From the NCBI GenBank assembly GCA_963920765.1, contig OY987252.1, positions 5,007,966-5,071,965 on the forward strand: a stretch of DNA of 64,000 bases, in the 5' to 3' direction. Shown piece by piece: positions 12,106 through 22,522 of this stretch. The position numbers were made by a program, and so were the translations under genes. The stretch is from Ulota crispa (Eukaryota > Streptophyta > Bryopsida > Orthotrichales > Orthotrichaceae). The notes below the pieces were generated by a model. It was not told the origin of the DNA and did not search any database. It worked only from the letters and a program-made list of their open reading frames with translations. The first letter of the stretch is position 1. The number at the start of each line of letters is the position of its first letter.

Positions 12106-12889
12106 ACTATAGATTACATCATTACATGTGGTGCATTTTAGAAACATACCTGCTCTTTCATGTGGAGAGATCTGATAGGAGTGAGATATTGACATGTGAA
12201 CCCAACACATCTTCCTAACAGAATTTCATCATTATTCTAAAATAAACCATGAACATAATCTTGAACATTGTGGGTAGTTGAACAAATAATTATAGAACCC
12301 AAACCGGTCATTACATCTTGAACTATTCAATTATGAATCAAATGTTTCAAATCCATGTGGTTTCAAATTAACACAAAACTGCAAAATTTCAACGATTGTG
12401 ACTTGAGAATCTCATATTTGCCAATTCAACAGCAATTCCAATTATGGATTTTGTTGTGTCATGTATATTTTTGGCCAAAAAAAACTCTACCTTTTGGATC
12501 ATCTCATGGGGTGGTGTGTACTTCTATTTGATGGAAAACAAAAATCCTTGAAATGGGATAGAAATCATAAAGATATGGTCATGCAAAATATCAACTATAC
12601 TTGATTTCACTAGCTCCTAACTTCTTGAATACAAAAACCTTGCCCACCTCATGAAAAATAAATAAGACACATCATTGAACATTTTCATTCTACAATATAT
12701 AACATAGTACCATGCATCCCAACCGGCCAACCAACCCCTCTTTGAATCGCTCCTAGTCATTACCCAAAGACAATCTTCTTATACTTGTCAATGAAATAGA
12801 ATATTTGGCATATTTATTGTATTATATGCAATACCCTAAAGAAAGAGTACACAAGTTCCTTTTATAGGATTCAAAGAAGTTTGTTCTAT
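12106..12889. other. AT-rich DNA between fold-back and its third copy
   Basis: No gene, RNA or long repeat is seen. Chance frames only. Confidence 0.4.
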
Positions 12890-13350
12890 GAATACATTAG
12901 TTTTTGGCAAAATAAACATATCATCATGTTTAAAGGTATAAACTTAATGACAATGTATGAGTCAAATAACAAAAACCAATTTCCATAAAGAAATATACAT
13001 TTTACTAAATTTTGTCACAATTACCCTAACATTAAAATCTCTATAGAAAGAATTTTGAATTTTTTTGGGAATGTTTGTTTGAAACAAAGATGTGCATATG
13101 GATGTCTCCTACATATCCATGCAACCAAATCTCAAAAATTCATCACCAATGTTTTTTAATCTATTTTCTTGTAAAACCATGATTTTGACACAAAATAATC
13201 TACCAAAAATAGGATTTTGGTTTTTAGTAACTGAAATTTGGTATGCTTGATCATGATTGCACGAGGTTCACACACAAAAAATATGAGGATAAAATGCCAA
13301 TTGTATTCTTTGTTATACCAACTTTTATGGATGCCATGAAAGGGACTTAT
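12890..13350 (+). repeat. Third, diverged copy of the fold-back arm
   Basis: This block matches 11,600-12,030 in the same direction, with the same order of words: 'gtttaaaggtataaactta', 'catatggatgt', 'ttttcttgtaaaacca' and 'tttggtatgcttg'. It is clearly more diverged than the two arms are from each other, so it is older, or it comes from another family member. Confidence 0.75.
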
Positions 13351-13800
13351 GTACTCTTTCTTTTGGGTATTGATTACAAATACATCTGGTTCAAGGAACA
13401 GCATGGCAATTAAAATTTTGTTTTGCTTGAAACAAATTATGTGGATTTTAGTGACAAAACAAAATCTGAATGAAGCAGGCCTATTATGTCCAATTTAAAC
13501 CCTCTCAACACATCCCTTTGCCATATTGGGCTCCATGAATGCTTAGGGTTTAAGTGGATAATCAAGTATAACTAAACAGTAAACCCAAATATATCATATG
13601 CCTTTGATTATACATATATTCAAGAAATTTATGTACACAAAGCTAGGGTTTGATTTTGTAGTTGTAGAATGCAGAATTAGGTAAGTGTGGAAGAAGTCTC
13701 AAGTGAACAAGAACTGTGAATCAAATTTTGTGAAATCTTCCAATGCCATAAGGCCATGAATCTTGCATATACACTTGGCAAAATTGGAGGATGGTTTTGA

Positions 13801-14842
13801 AATAAAAATAGGTGAATTAGAATGGTGCATTGGTGTAATAGTGACAATTGAGAGACAAAGATCCTTAGTGCATTACAAATCTACAGCTTATGTGAAAAAA
13901 GAAAAAGAAATATATCATCAATTTCTTACAAAAGGGAGGTAGGGAATGGACAAGGGCTGGGATAGCCTCATTACTGCAATACTATTGGATAAAATCCTTT
14001 GGTCACTAAACAATTAGATTTGAACGATTCAAATATTCCCTAGCAAACCCTGATATGAATACAATTTTCATATTTCCATGATTTTGAATGCAATTCTAAA
14101 AGACATTTTTTGCAATCAAAATACTGCATTCCCTCCATGTTTATAAAAATTCATGCATGATATCTTCAGCAATTGTCTAAACCAATTAGTATTTGAAAGT
14201 ATAAACTTCTCTAAGTTCCCCAAATTCCTATAGAACTCCCTAAAATTTATGAGAATTGGTTTAGTCATAGGTACAAGGTAATTTTAGAGCTTGTAATTAG
14301 AATAGACTTGATTATTTTACCATAAGAACATAACTTCTCTAAAAAGAAGACCCTGTATTTAGATTTGTGGACGTCTACTTTTTTTTCTACCGGTGTACTC
14401 ATTTCCCAACTTAAACTAATAGTTCTTGTAGCATTCCACAAGAAGAACCTCTTGGGCCTTTACAAAGGAAAGGAATAAATTTTTGAAAGTCCACCACATT
14501 CTTAAGTACAATTCTATTGACATAAGCACTACTTAATTACACAAGAGCTCTAACTATCCATTTTGGCTTTTTGTGGACCAATAAACAAATAATTGAATAA
14601 GACCTTCAATATTTGGTTAAATGTTTCAAAAAATCCATTTTTTAAATAGTAAGTGAAAAGTGAAAATGGCATAATAATGTGGATGGTGAGCATTGAAATT
14701 CCAATACAAAAAAGTAGTGTAGTTTTTAATTCTTAAAAAGCAATATTATAATGCTATACATCATTGTAGTTTGAAGCAATAAAAGACTAATTATATCTGA
14801 GATGAAACAAAATATGAAAAAGAGGCTTGTCATAGTAAGTGT
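13801..14842. other. AT-rich intergenic DNA
   Basis: No supported feature. It separates the repeat cluster from the minus-strand pseudogenes. Confidence 0.4.
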
Positions 14843-14873
14843 TCATATATCTAAACCACTTTTGGGGCCTAGC

Positions 14874-16182
14874 CTAATATTTAGTATTACAAGAAGTGCT
14901 GAATCCAAAGAATAAATATCCTTTGACAATAACATTTGGGTCTTCTTGAATACCACTTCCTCCACCATGTTTGTTGGTGGCTTGTTGTCCAAGCATAAGC
15001 CTTTTCCTAGCACAAGTTTGAGTAGCTGGTCCATTAGCATTCAAAATGGATTCCATAAAGTGGGAGTCTTGCAGTTCTTGGAGTGTCCTTGTTGTTCCTA
15101 GAGAATGTGCTTCCAACAAAAAGTCTAGTGCTTGACTCATATAACTAGGTCCATGAAAGGTATCAAAGTATGCCTGCAACATCGATAGTTCTTTGTTATT
15201 TTCATCTGCATTAGCCGTCCTCCAACCATCTAAATCCCAACGATGCTTCAATGGATGAAGACCCCACTTGAAGGTCCTAGATCCCCTTATCAAACTATCG
15301 TTTCAGGCATTGGTAGAAGAATGCTCTCTTCCCTTTGTTTGTAGGGCCTCCTCCCATGATATGTGGTGTGACTTCAACAATCTCGATAGGGTTAGTTTCC
15401 CAATTCAATTGCGTGATGCTCGTCCCCTTCTCTAGGTCATGTTGGGCTAATCGATAGCTCCAGAATAGGTCCTTATCCCATAAGCTCTTCTCTGCCATTG
15501 TGTCTGAGTTGTGTTCCCAAGAAGGTGGCTCATATGTCAACAAATTGAACATGGCATACAAATGCTCATGGAATGGTGCTTTGCAAACAACGTAACAAAG
15601 TCTAATCAAGCACTGTGGGATGAGACACTAAGGCAGGTAGACATGGGCACATGTTCCAAGGTCCCAATCGCCTTCTGGTCCAAACTGGTTTTGACAAATG
15701 GGGCACATCTAATTGTTCTTGATAAAAGAAGCAATGTTCACCCAAAGAATATTTTGTGCTTCTGGGTTGGCATGCCATGATAGTTGGTTCTTGAAATCCC
15801 AGCCATTCTTTGCCCAATGTATTAGACTACGCCTTGATTGGTCTAGCATGGCCATGACATCTAGATACATGTCTTCCAACAACGCCCAAGACATGAGCCC
15901 ATTCTCACGTTTTGGATTTTGTGAGTGGATGTTCATTGCAACTTTAGACAATTCTATTGCATTTTGCTTAGTATGGTCCACCTTCCAATGGTAGTATGTC
16001 TCCAGTATTGACTCTAAACGCATTCTCAATAGTCCATTGTCCTTCAAGACTTCTTTTTTTGTGGCTGATGGCGTGGAATGTTGGATTGCAAGGAAGGAGA
16101 GAGAATCATGGTTCTTATTTATATCATTCGTGCCATTTGCAGTGCTTGTTGTGGCAGCAATGTGTGAGTCCAGATTTAGCAC
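14874..16182 (-). pseudogene. Pseudogene with RING-H2-like finger
   Basis: On the minus strand one frame runs from ATG 16,182 to about 15,295, with two in-frame TAG codons (near 15,709 and 15,625). A one-base shift then leads into a second frame that ends at 14,874. The first ~150 codons are helical (Leu/Glu/Lys-rich). A zinc-binding cluster follows: CPIC, about 16 residues, TCAHVY, then QC, and LCYVVCKAPF. This resembles a RING-H2 finger, but the residue after HVY is Leu instead of His. The C-terminal part (YFDTFHGPSYMSQALDFLLE) has no recognised domain. Such fingers usually serve E3 ubiquitin ligases. The stops show this copy is dead, or that introns remain undetected. Confidence 0.5.
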
Positions 16183-16847
16183 CAGAGGTCTTGAATTTAT
16201 TTTTCATTTTACTTAACTTTGAATTTACACTAATATGAGTGGAATAGCCATTTATGTTGATTTAGATTTGTTAGACCAAACTATTAGCAATAAGCCTTTT
16301 ACCCTACTCCATTTGGTAAGTCATTCGGAGTGATTTGGTGAGAATTAGTAGTTTTTAGTTAGTTTGAGTGACACACATAGTAGGGGTTTGGAATCCCCAC
16401 CAAAAGTGCCCACTAACCTTATTAGAGAGGGTTAGTTTAGGAATTGTTACAAGGTTGCTAGTATGCGAGCCTAGAAGCCAAACATGTGAGCTCGTGAGCC
16501 TGTGAGCATGAGTTTAATTTTGTAGAAAATTCTCTCATGTACCTATTACCATGGTTACCTAAGACCGCTGTTTCAGTAAGAAACAGTCTCAAAAGGAACT
16601 ATAATTCTCAATTGAAGGGCAGTTTAGGGCCGGGCAATAAACTAATCTTTACAAAAAAGCATTTCACCTAAATAGGAAATGAGATAATGGCAGATTGTGA
16701 TTATTGCAAGTAGGAATAATAGAATTAGAGGAAACAAAAATACACACAATAGAAAGCGGTGTACAAAAAACAATACCCCAAAGACCATGTGAGAAAGTAA
16801 AACGCTAAGGCTTAGAAGACATAGTAGAGCCACTAAGTCTTAGAAGA
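16183..16847. other. Spacer between two minus-strand pseudogenes
   Basis: I see no gene. It contains 'tgagctcgtgagcctgtgag'-like short repeats near 16,480. It probably holds the 3' flank of the methyltransferase-like gene and the 5' flank of the RING-like gene. Confidence 0.35.
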
Positions 16848-18869
16848 CTAAGTAGAGGAAGTAGTAGTAGTAGTAGTAGTGGTGTCAGATGATGATTCCT
16901 CACCTTCACTAGCCATGACATCTAAGAACTCTAGTACACTAGTAGAATACTTAGGAGAGCGCATTGAAGGCTCCTTGTGACCATGGACCTTGTAGGCTTT
17001 AGCCATTTTCTTAGCATAGGATGGCATATAGTAGGTCTTGTTAGGGTTAATCCAAGTGTCAACAGTGAGTGTGGATTTGCACTTCTTTTGACGATTCAAC
17101 CTCACAAAATTGCCATAAAGAGAAGCCACCATAAGAAACAAGCAGTGAGTGCCAATTAGGTAAAGAGCAGGAGGGATTTAAAGGAGAAACTTACTTACTA
17201 GGCTTAGTCTTGCGGACAAACTTGCGAGGAACAATAGCGCTCACCTTTGGATCTTGCAAACTCACCGTTGTTGGGAATTTGCCTATAGCAAATGCTGGCT
17301 TTGGTGCTTGAATCATTGGCTGCTAAACAGCATCAAAGAGACCTTCATTTGCCTCTAAAGCTAAGATGTTGCCCCCAAGGCCACAACAAGTAGTGATGGA
17401 TGCACTTGTAAGCATCAATGAAACAAATGAGATCAAGAATTAGAAAGCAAAAGCAGAGAACAAAATGGAAAGAAATAAAGAGAACAACCAACCGATTGAG
17501 GTTGTGCAGTCCACGATGACATCCCTTAAAGAGGAAGCTGCTTCAATGAACAATTGGAGAAGCCATGTACCCTTCTCTCGCAAACCTCTCCAAGGCACCA
17601 AGTCCTTTAGTGCCAAATCACCTCTGCCAACTAAGTTAGGGAGCATGTCGTTTGGCCCACATCAACGTCCAACTCTTTCATTGTATGTGTAGAGTTAAAA
17701 CAAAACTTTGAGTCCTCATAGTCACCAAGGTCTTTAACCACAAGTATGATTCCAAATTTCTGCATTTGAAAAAGCCAACCATTTCCAATTTAGCGTCAAA
17801 GTGATACATAGAAGAATTCAGTGCCAACCAGATTTATAGTATTTTGGTCAATGACACACTCACCGTAGCACTTGTATCTATTGCCAAGGTCAAATGTAAT
17901 TTGTTCATGCCCATCTAATCATTTCTCTTCACCATACCATATGTCTCACAAACTCCAGCAATACCTTCTTTAGAATCCTTGCTATAAGAATGAATGATGA
18001 TAATTACACCATCATCATGCAAATGCTTCTCAGCAAATGCAAAGGCAGCATTCAAAACCTCATACTCAATGTCTAAATTCCAAATAGGAATGTTTGTTAG
18101 AGACACTGATATACCAGGCACGGGAAGGTTCTCTAGGCAGTCAACAAAGACAAGGTCCATAAGAGCCTCTGCACTTGCTTCCCCAGCAAGATATCTCTTC
18201 TTCCCAATAGCAGCCTACAATAGCTTACAAAGTAAGTTAATTGAGAGGTTTATTGTCTGAAACACAAGGACATACTGTTTATCACAACACCCAAACAAAG
18301 AAATGAATACAAAGGATCTCAATGAAAACAAGAAAGATATAGGTTACCTTTTGTAAGAAGTCCATCACCCTAGTATAAGAATTGGGGCCCTCCAGCTCCA
18401 TGCAGTCAACAACTGTGCAAATAGAATTATTAAAAATGCACTCTTGAATGGTGACGTTGTCCTCATCATCAAAAGAGATGATATCCGCCCCTTGGAAGAA
18501 CTGCTCTTCCTCTTGAGTTAGTTGAATTAGAGCGCTCTTCCTCTTTAATCTGCGTTGAGTAGGGGTCTGAGTCAGTAATGGCTGATTGTCATCAGCGCCG
18601 ACAGCACTAAGGTTGGTCGTTGACAAAGCCTTTTTACCTCTTGTTGCCTTTCTGCCCTTCTCTTTCATTGCAGCCTTCTCTTGAACCTTTTGTAGTCTTT
18701 CCTTCTCCTTAGCAACCCTCAGAGTGACGATAGCAAGCTCCTTTGTTTCTTTCTTCTTGTTTGCAATTACCCTCTTTGCAATGGCTTTACTTTTAGCCGC
18801 TTTGTCTATTCCGGCAAAGTCGTCAATATCAAGGTCAACTACCTTAATGCCCTCTAAAGACTTACGCAT
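16848..18869 (-). pseudogene. N4/N6 DNA methyltransferase-like gene, multi-exon, decayed
   Basis: Minus-strand exons can be followed with plausible splice sites: 18,869-18,348 (Lys/Glu-rich coiled coil; donor GTAACC), 18,214-17,864 (acceptor TGTAG, donor GTGAGT), about 17,769-17,494, about 17,411-17,195 and a last exon ending at 16,848 with a poly-Thr tail. Exon 2 has DLVFVDCLENLP and AFAEKHLHDDGVIIII, the place of motif IV. Exon 3 has VPWRGLREK and DVIVDCTTSIG, continuing in exon 4 as ASITTCCGLG and NILALEAN. This order (IV, then X and I) is that of beta-class N4/N6 methyltransferases. The catalytic DPPY and DPF-GSG are not preserved. Two in-frame TAG codons (17,915 and 17,323) and a frame change in exon 3 mark it as dead. 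Exon borders are my reading. Confidence 0.55.
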
Positions 18870-19189
18870 CTCCTGTTTTGTTAACTACAAGGAAAAGGCC
18901 TTTTTATGACGAGGCTGTCGAAACTTGAAAAGTCAACTTTAGGATTTTAGACAATAAAAATATGTAAAATCTTCCTATTCAAATTTTTGTTTTGTTTTTA
19001 CAGCATAAAAAAGAGAAGTTTATCAAAATTATCAATCAAGGAATTTTGCAATTCCTTAAGTAGTTAAAGTGGTTAACAAGAGATTAACAATTTCCTGCCA
19101 AATCGGATATAGTTTCTTGTTCAACCGGAAATGTTTGCCCATAATTATAAACTGGGTTATACAATACGCCAGTGGGACAAATTCTGGAA

Positions 19190-19260
19190 ACGGTAAACGC
19201 ACCGCCAAGTGACCAGCGGTCACTAACAGAAGAATTAGGAATGATGGAAATGATTTATCT
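19190..19260. promoter_or_regulatory. Possible upstream element with GCGGTCAC palindrome
   Basis: Upstream of the methyltransferase-like gene lies TGACCAGCGGTCA, an inverted repeat with a 3-base centre. A related GCGGTCACC motif occurs three times upstream of the minus-strand gene that starts near 27.0 kb. A shared regulatory site is inference. It also lies ~230 bp upstream of the plus-strand frame at 19,488. Confidence 0.25.
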
Positions 19261-19487
19261 TGTAATTATTATTACAAGAGCGGTTGCAATAGTTTAGTGG
19301 GGGAATCTTGATCATGAGCTTGTGAAGGAGAGGGCAAGTTCATTTTCCAAGTCTCATTCATCTTGCTTCCTAAACCTTGCTTTTTGCGCATTTGTTTTGT
19401 GAGAAGAGTGTGGAGGCGCTGTGAGCGGTAGGCTATCTTGTGGAGTGAGTTATTAGTTCCAGGTTTTCTTCACCCACTTCCGGAGCC

Positions 19488-21323
19488 ATGGGTAGGACGG
19501 ATAAGGGACAGAAAACGCCGATTGCGATTAGGTCGATAGTTCCAAGAGTTCTTGTAGATCTTGACACAAGAAAGATGTTAGGGGAGGATCTGAGCCGGAT
19601 GGGTTGCAAGGCACTCCTTAAGGTTCCCTAGGGTTTAAATGACAAAGAGATGATCATGGACTTGTTAGGGGATCCAGCAAGTCAATGGGACAACTCTAAA
19701 CAAGCCCATCTAGATACTTGGTTGGTGGAGGTTTGGACTGGAGTATACTCCTTTGCAAGTGAGGGAGGGGGGCTCTGCCCTCGGGGAGAGGAGTATAGCA
19801 AGGGGAAGTTTGCAACAGCAACCAACTCTAAGAATGGGTACACGATTGCCGATTGTAAGAAAAACCGAGAGATGCAAGTTCTAGAAGTCCTGGTTCCTAT
19901 TTTGCTTTTGGATAGACCTACCAACTTCACCCGGACCTATACTAACACCATCTTTGGTGCACTATTCTTGGAGAGAGTGGTGAATTGGGGGATAGTTGTC
20001 AGGGATGTCGTGTTGAAATTAGTGAACTCAATAGGGAACACTAAACCGTCAAGGGTCAGTCCCTTCTTGTTCCATTTGTATAAGCATTTGGAATTATGGA
20101 AGAACAAGGAGAGTAGAGCCTATGAAGCTGCCAAGGTGATGATGAGATTTGACCTCACTTCGGAACTTAAACCAAACCAAGAATCGGACCAAGAAGAAGA
20201 ACCAAAAGCATAGGCAGAAGAGCCCCTCAAACCAAAGAGATAGGAACAAGTCAAACAGGAGGGCAAAGAATCTGCTAAGGCTTTTGGATCTCCGGCAAAG
20301 CCAATCAAGAAAAACCCCAGGGACTACCAAAATAAAGAACCTTTATCTGACATTATTAGTCAGATTCAGGGGATCCATGAGGTAGTCATGTTTGATAGAG
20401 ATGTTATTTACAAACTACTCATATTGACAGACGCTATCCATCAAAACAAGCTCTATGAGACGGTGAAGGATCTCTACTGGACCAAGAAGAAGAGCCGGAT
20501 GGAGGTGCAGAACCTATCCGGACAAGTGATAGCCCTCACCTCACAACTACAATAGCAATTGGAGGAGGACAAGTTAGCCCAATACGCCTACCAAGATATG
20601 GCTTGGCTTCATAGTATGGTTGCCATTTTGGGGGATGTGGTGGCAAAGACCTAGCTGTTTGATGAAGAAGTTTTGAAGATGGGATCAACAATGAGTGCCA
20701 AGCTTGTGGGGGTGTTGGTGGAATATGCAGGCAAGATGGAAGAAATGTTGCAGAAGATGCGGGCAATCCTGCATGGACAGAATAAGATGCCGGAAGAAGA
20801 GGAAGGATTCAGGAAGAAGAGAGCCACACTTGCTTGAAAAACTCCACCTCCGCCATCTCCTTGTCCTATTGTTAAAGAGGGACCAGAGGAAGTGAGGACA
20901 CCTTGTTTTGTGTGGTTGTCCAGCAAGGTTGACGTTGAACCTGGAAAAGGGTATACGCCAAGATCACGTACCCAAAGCCAAACTCAAGTAACTTCTGACA
21001 TTGGAGGCGTTGTCCGGGTATCAAGTTCTATCAAGAGGAAGATTACTTTGAAACGCTCCAGAGAGTCAACGTCCCTCGTTGCAATGATTGACTTAGATGA
21101 CGAATCCTTTGCCTCCAGCACGAGTTGTGAGGAGGAGACCGAGACTTTGACAGAATCCTCCAATGACATCGATCCGGAAGCTGTAAGGCTATCAAAGGCA
21201 AAGAGCGCCAAGAAGAAAGAAAAAGCAATAGAGAGTTCCCAAGCTCTGGCACAAAGACCCTGAACACGTAAGAGTGCCGCCAAATCGGCAGCACTTGCAG
21301 CAAAGAAGAAGAATAATAATTAG
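19488..21323 (+). pseudogene. Broken 612-codon frame of unknown repeated family
   Basis: A single plus-strand frame runs from ATG 19,488 (context GAGCCATGG) to TAG 21,321, interrupted about seven times. The N-terminal third looks globular, with words such as HLDTWLVEVWTGVYSF, NFTRTYTNTIFGALF and RVSPFLFHLYKHLELW. Next is an acidic and Pro/Lys-rich linker, then helices (VKDLYWTKKKSRMEVQNL), a Pro-rich stretch and a basic Ser/Lys/Ala-rich tail. I see no protease, reverse transcriptase or zinc knuckle near it. The layout recalls a gag-like first product of an LTR retroelement, and I treat it as a fossil for that reason. A decayed host gene family is the alternative. Confidence 0.45.
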
Positions 21324-22522
21324 CTATCACCTAGTATAAAGTGGTAGTCTTATAATTTGAAATAAAGGGGAGGCGGTTACAGGAAGTTAGGGATAGCCTC
21401 CTGTCTAGCCACTTTTGGGGATTGCAGATCCTTGATTTGAGGATCTGAGATCCACTCTTAGAGGTAGCTTGCGGTGGGAGTTCAAACCCACCTTTTGTGG
21501 ATTGGAGAATGAAACGTGTCATTCTCTGATCAATAATGTCACCTATAGGAAGTTTTTCAATGATTATTAGGGATTAGTTATTAGGGGCAATTGTACCATT
21601 GTTGCCTCAGGTAATTTTATATTTTTGATTTTCTTTGTGCACAACAAGTTCCGGATTTCCACTTCAGAATCTTGAGTTGATGATTTGGTGCAATGTTGGT
21701 ATGTCGGCGGTGCTAGAACCATTGTTTTTTGCGGGTAGTTGGACGTTGAGTGTGAAGGAAACAAAGATAGTCCCCGGATCTTGTCTGATTAGGTTTCTGT
21801 AGCATTATTGAGGTGGTTGGAAAACTGCGTGTTCTAAGGAGCAATTTCTGTTTGGGTTTATGATCCAGATACTCTTGTGAGGATAGCCAATCTTAGGTTG
21901 GGTGTGTCTAGATAGCAATTCCAACGTGTGCTAACTGACGGTTGAGAGCTTCTATTACTACTAGGAGGGATTGTGAGCATAGTTACAGGGATCCTTTAGG
22001 TATTTGGTTACCATCTTAGCACAGGAGTTAGGTCAAGAAGGGTTTGTTGTTGTAGTAATTTGGGGTTGTAAGGGTTTCCTAAGTGACCTGTCCGTCTGGA
22101 ATCTTTTCTAGATTGGTTGTGGGGAAGTATTTGCATCTTGCTATCTTTGTATTCTTTGTGGTTGTTTTGTTTAGTGATACTTCATTCACTATAAATTGTC
22201 AAAGGGTAGGAACTCACGCTGCCTTCCTTAATCAAATAGCAGAACCCTCTGCTATAGAGGCTAAACTTCTCTTGTCACAATTAAAAGTCCTACCAAAGCC
22301 AGATTTTAGCAAAGATCCAAATAATCATCTAGATATTCTGGTTATTCTATGTGTTTAAGTTTGTATTGGTGTATTGTTAAGAAATCTAAATAGAGTTTTA
22401 CTATCCTATTTTGGTCATCTTAAGGGTCTACAAACTAAATCTTTGTGGGAATAATAAATGAGTCACCTTATTAGCATTTTAACACTTTTGAATGCTAATA
22501 AGAGGATAAGTACTTTCTTATG
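21324..22522. other. Downstream flank, no supported gene
   Basis: This is less AT-rich than the surroundings and reads like untranslated or element-derived sequence following the 612-codon frame. There are chance frames only (for example 22,083-22,358). No polypurine tract or LTR could be established. Confidence 0.35.

Larger units (their letters stand above)
11031..13800 (-). mobile_element. Second TIR-element copy, interrupted and partial
   Basis: AAACCCCTAAAGGACCAAG at 11,031 matches the reverse complement of the 3' end of the 2,825-3,774 element. At 13,680-13,800 a stretch ('aatgccataaggccatgaa', 'cacttggcaaaattggagg') matches the reverse complement of 3,345-3,460. The order fits one reverse-oriented copy whose middle was replaced or expanded by the fold-back block (11,158-12,105) and a related copy (12,890-13,350). 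The outer right terminus is not found. The extent is inference. Confidence 0.5.

Noticed and set aside
20094-20385. Extra genes overlapping the 612-codon frame
   Set aside because: Shadows of the acidic/basic linker on other frames.
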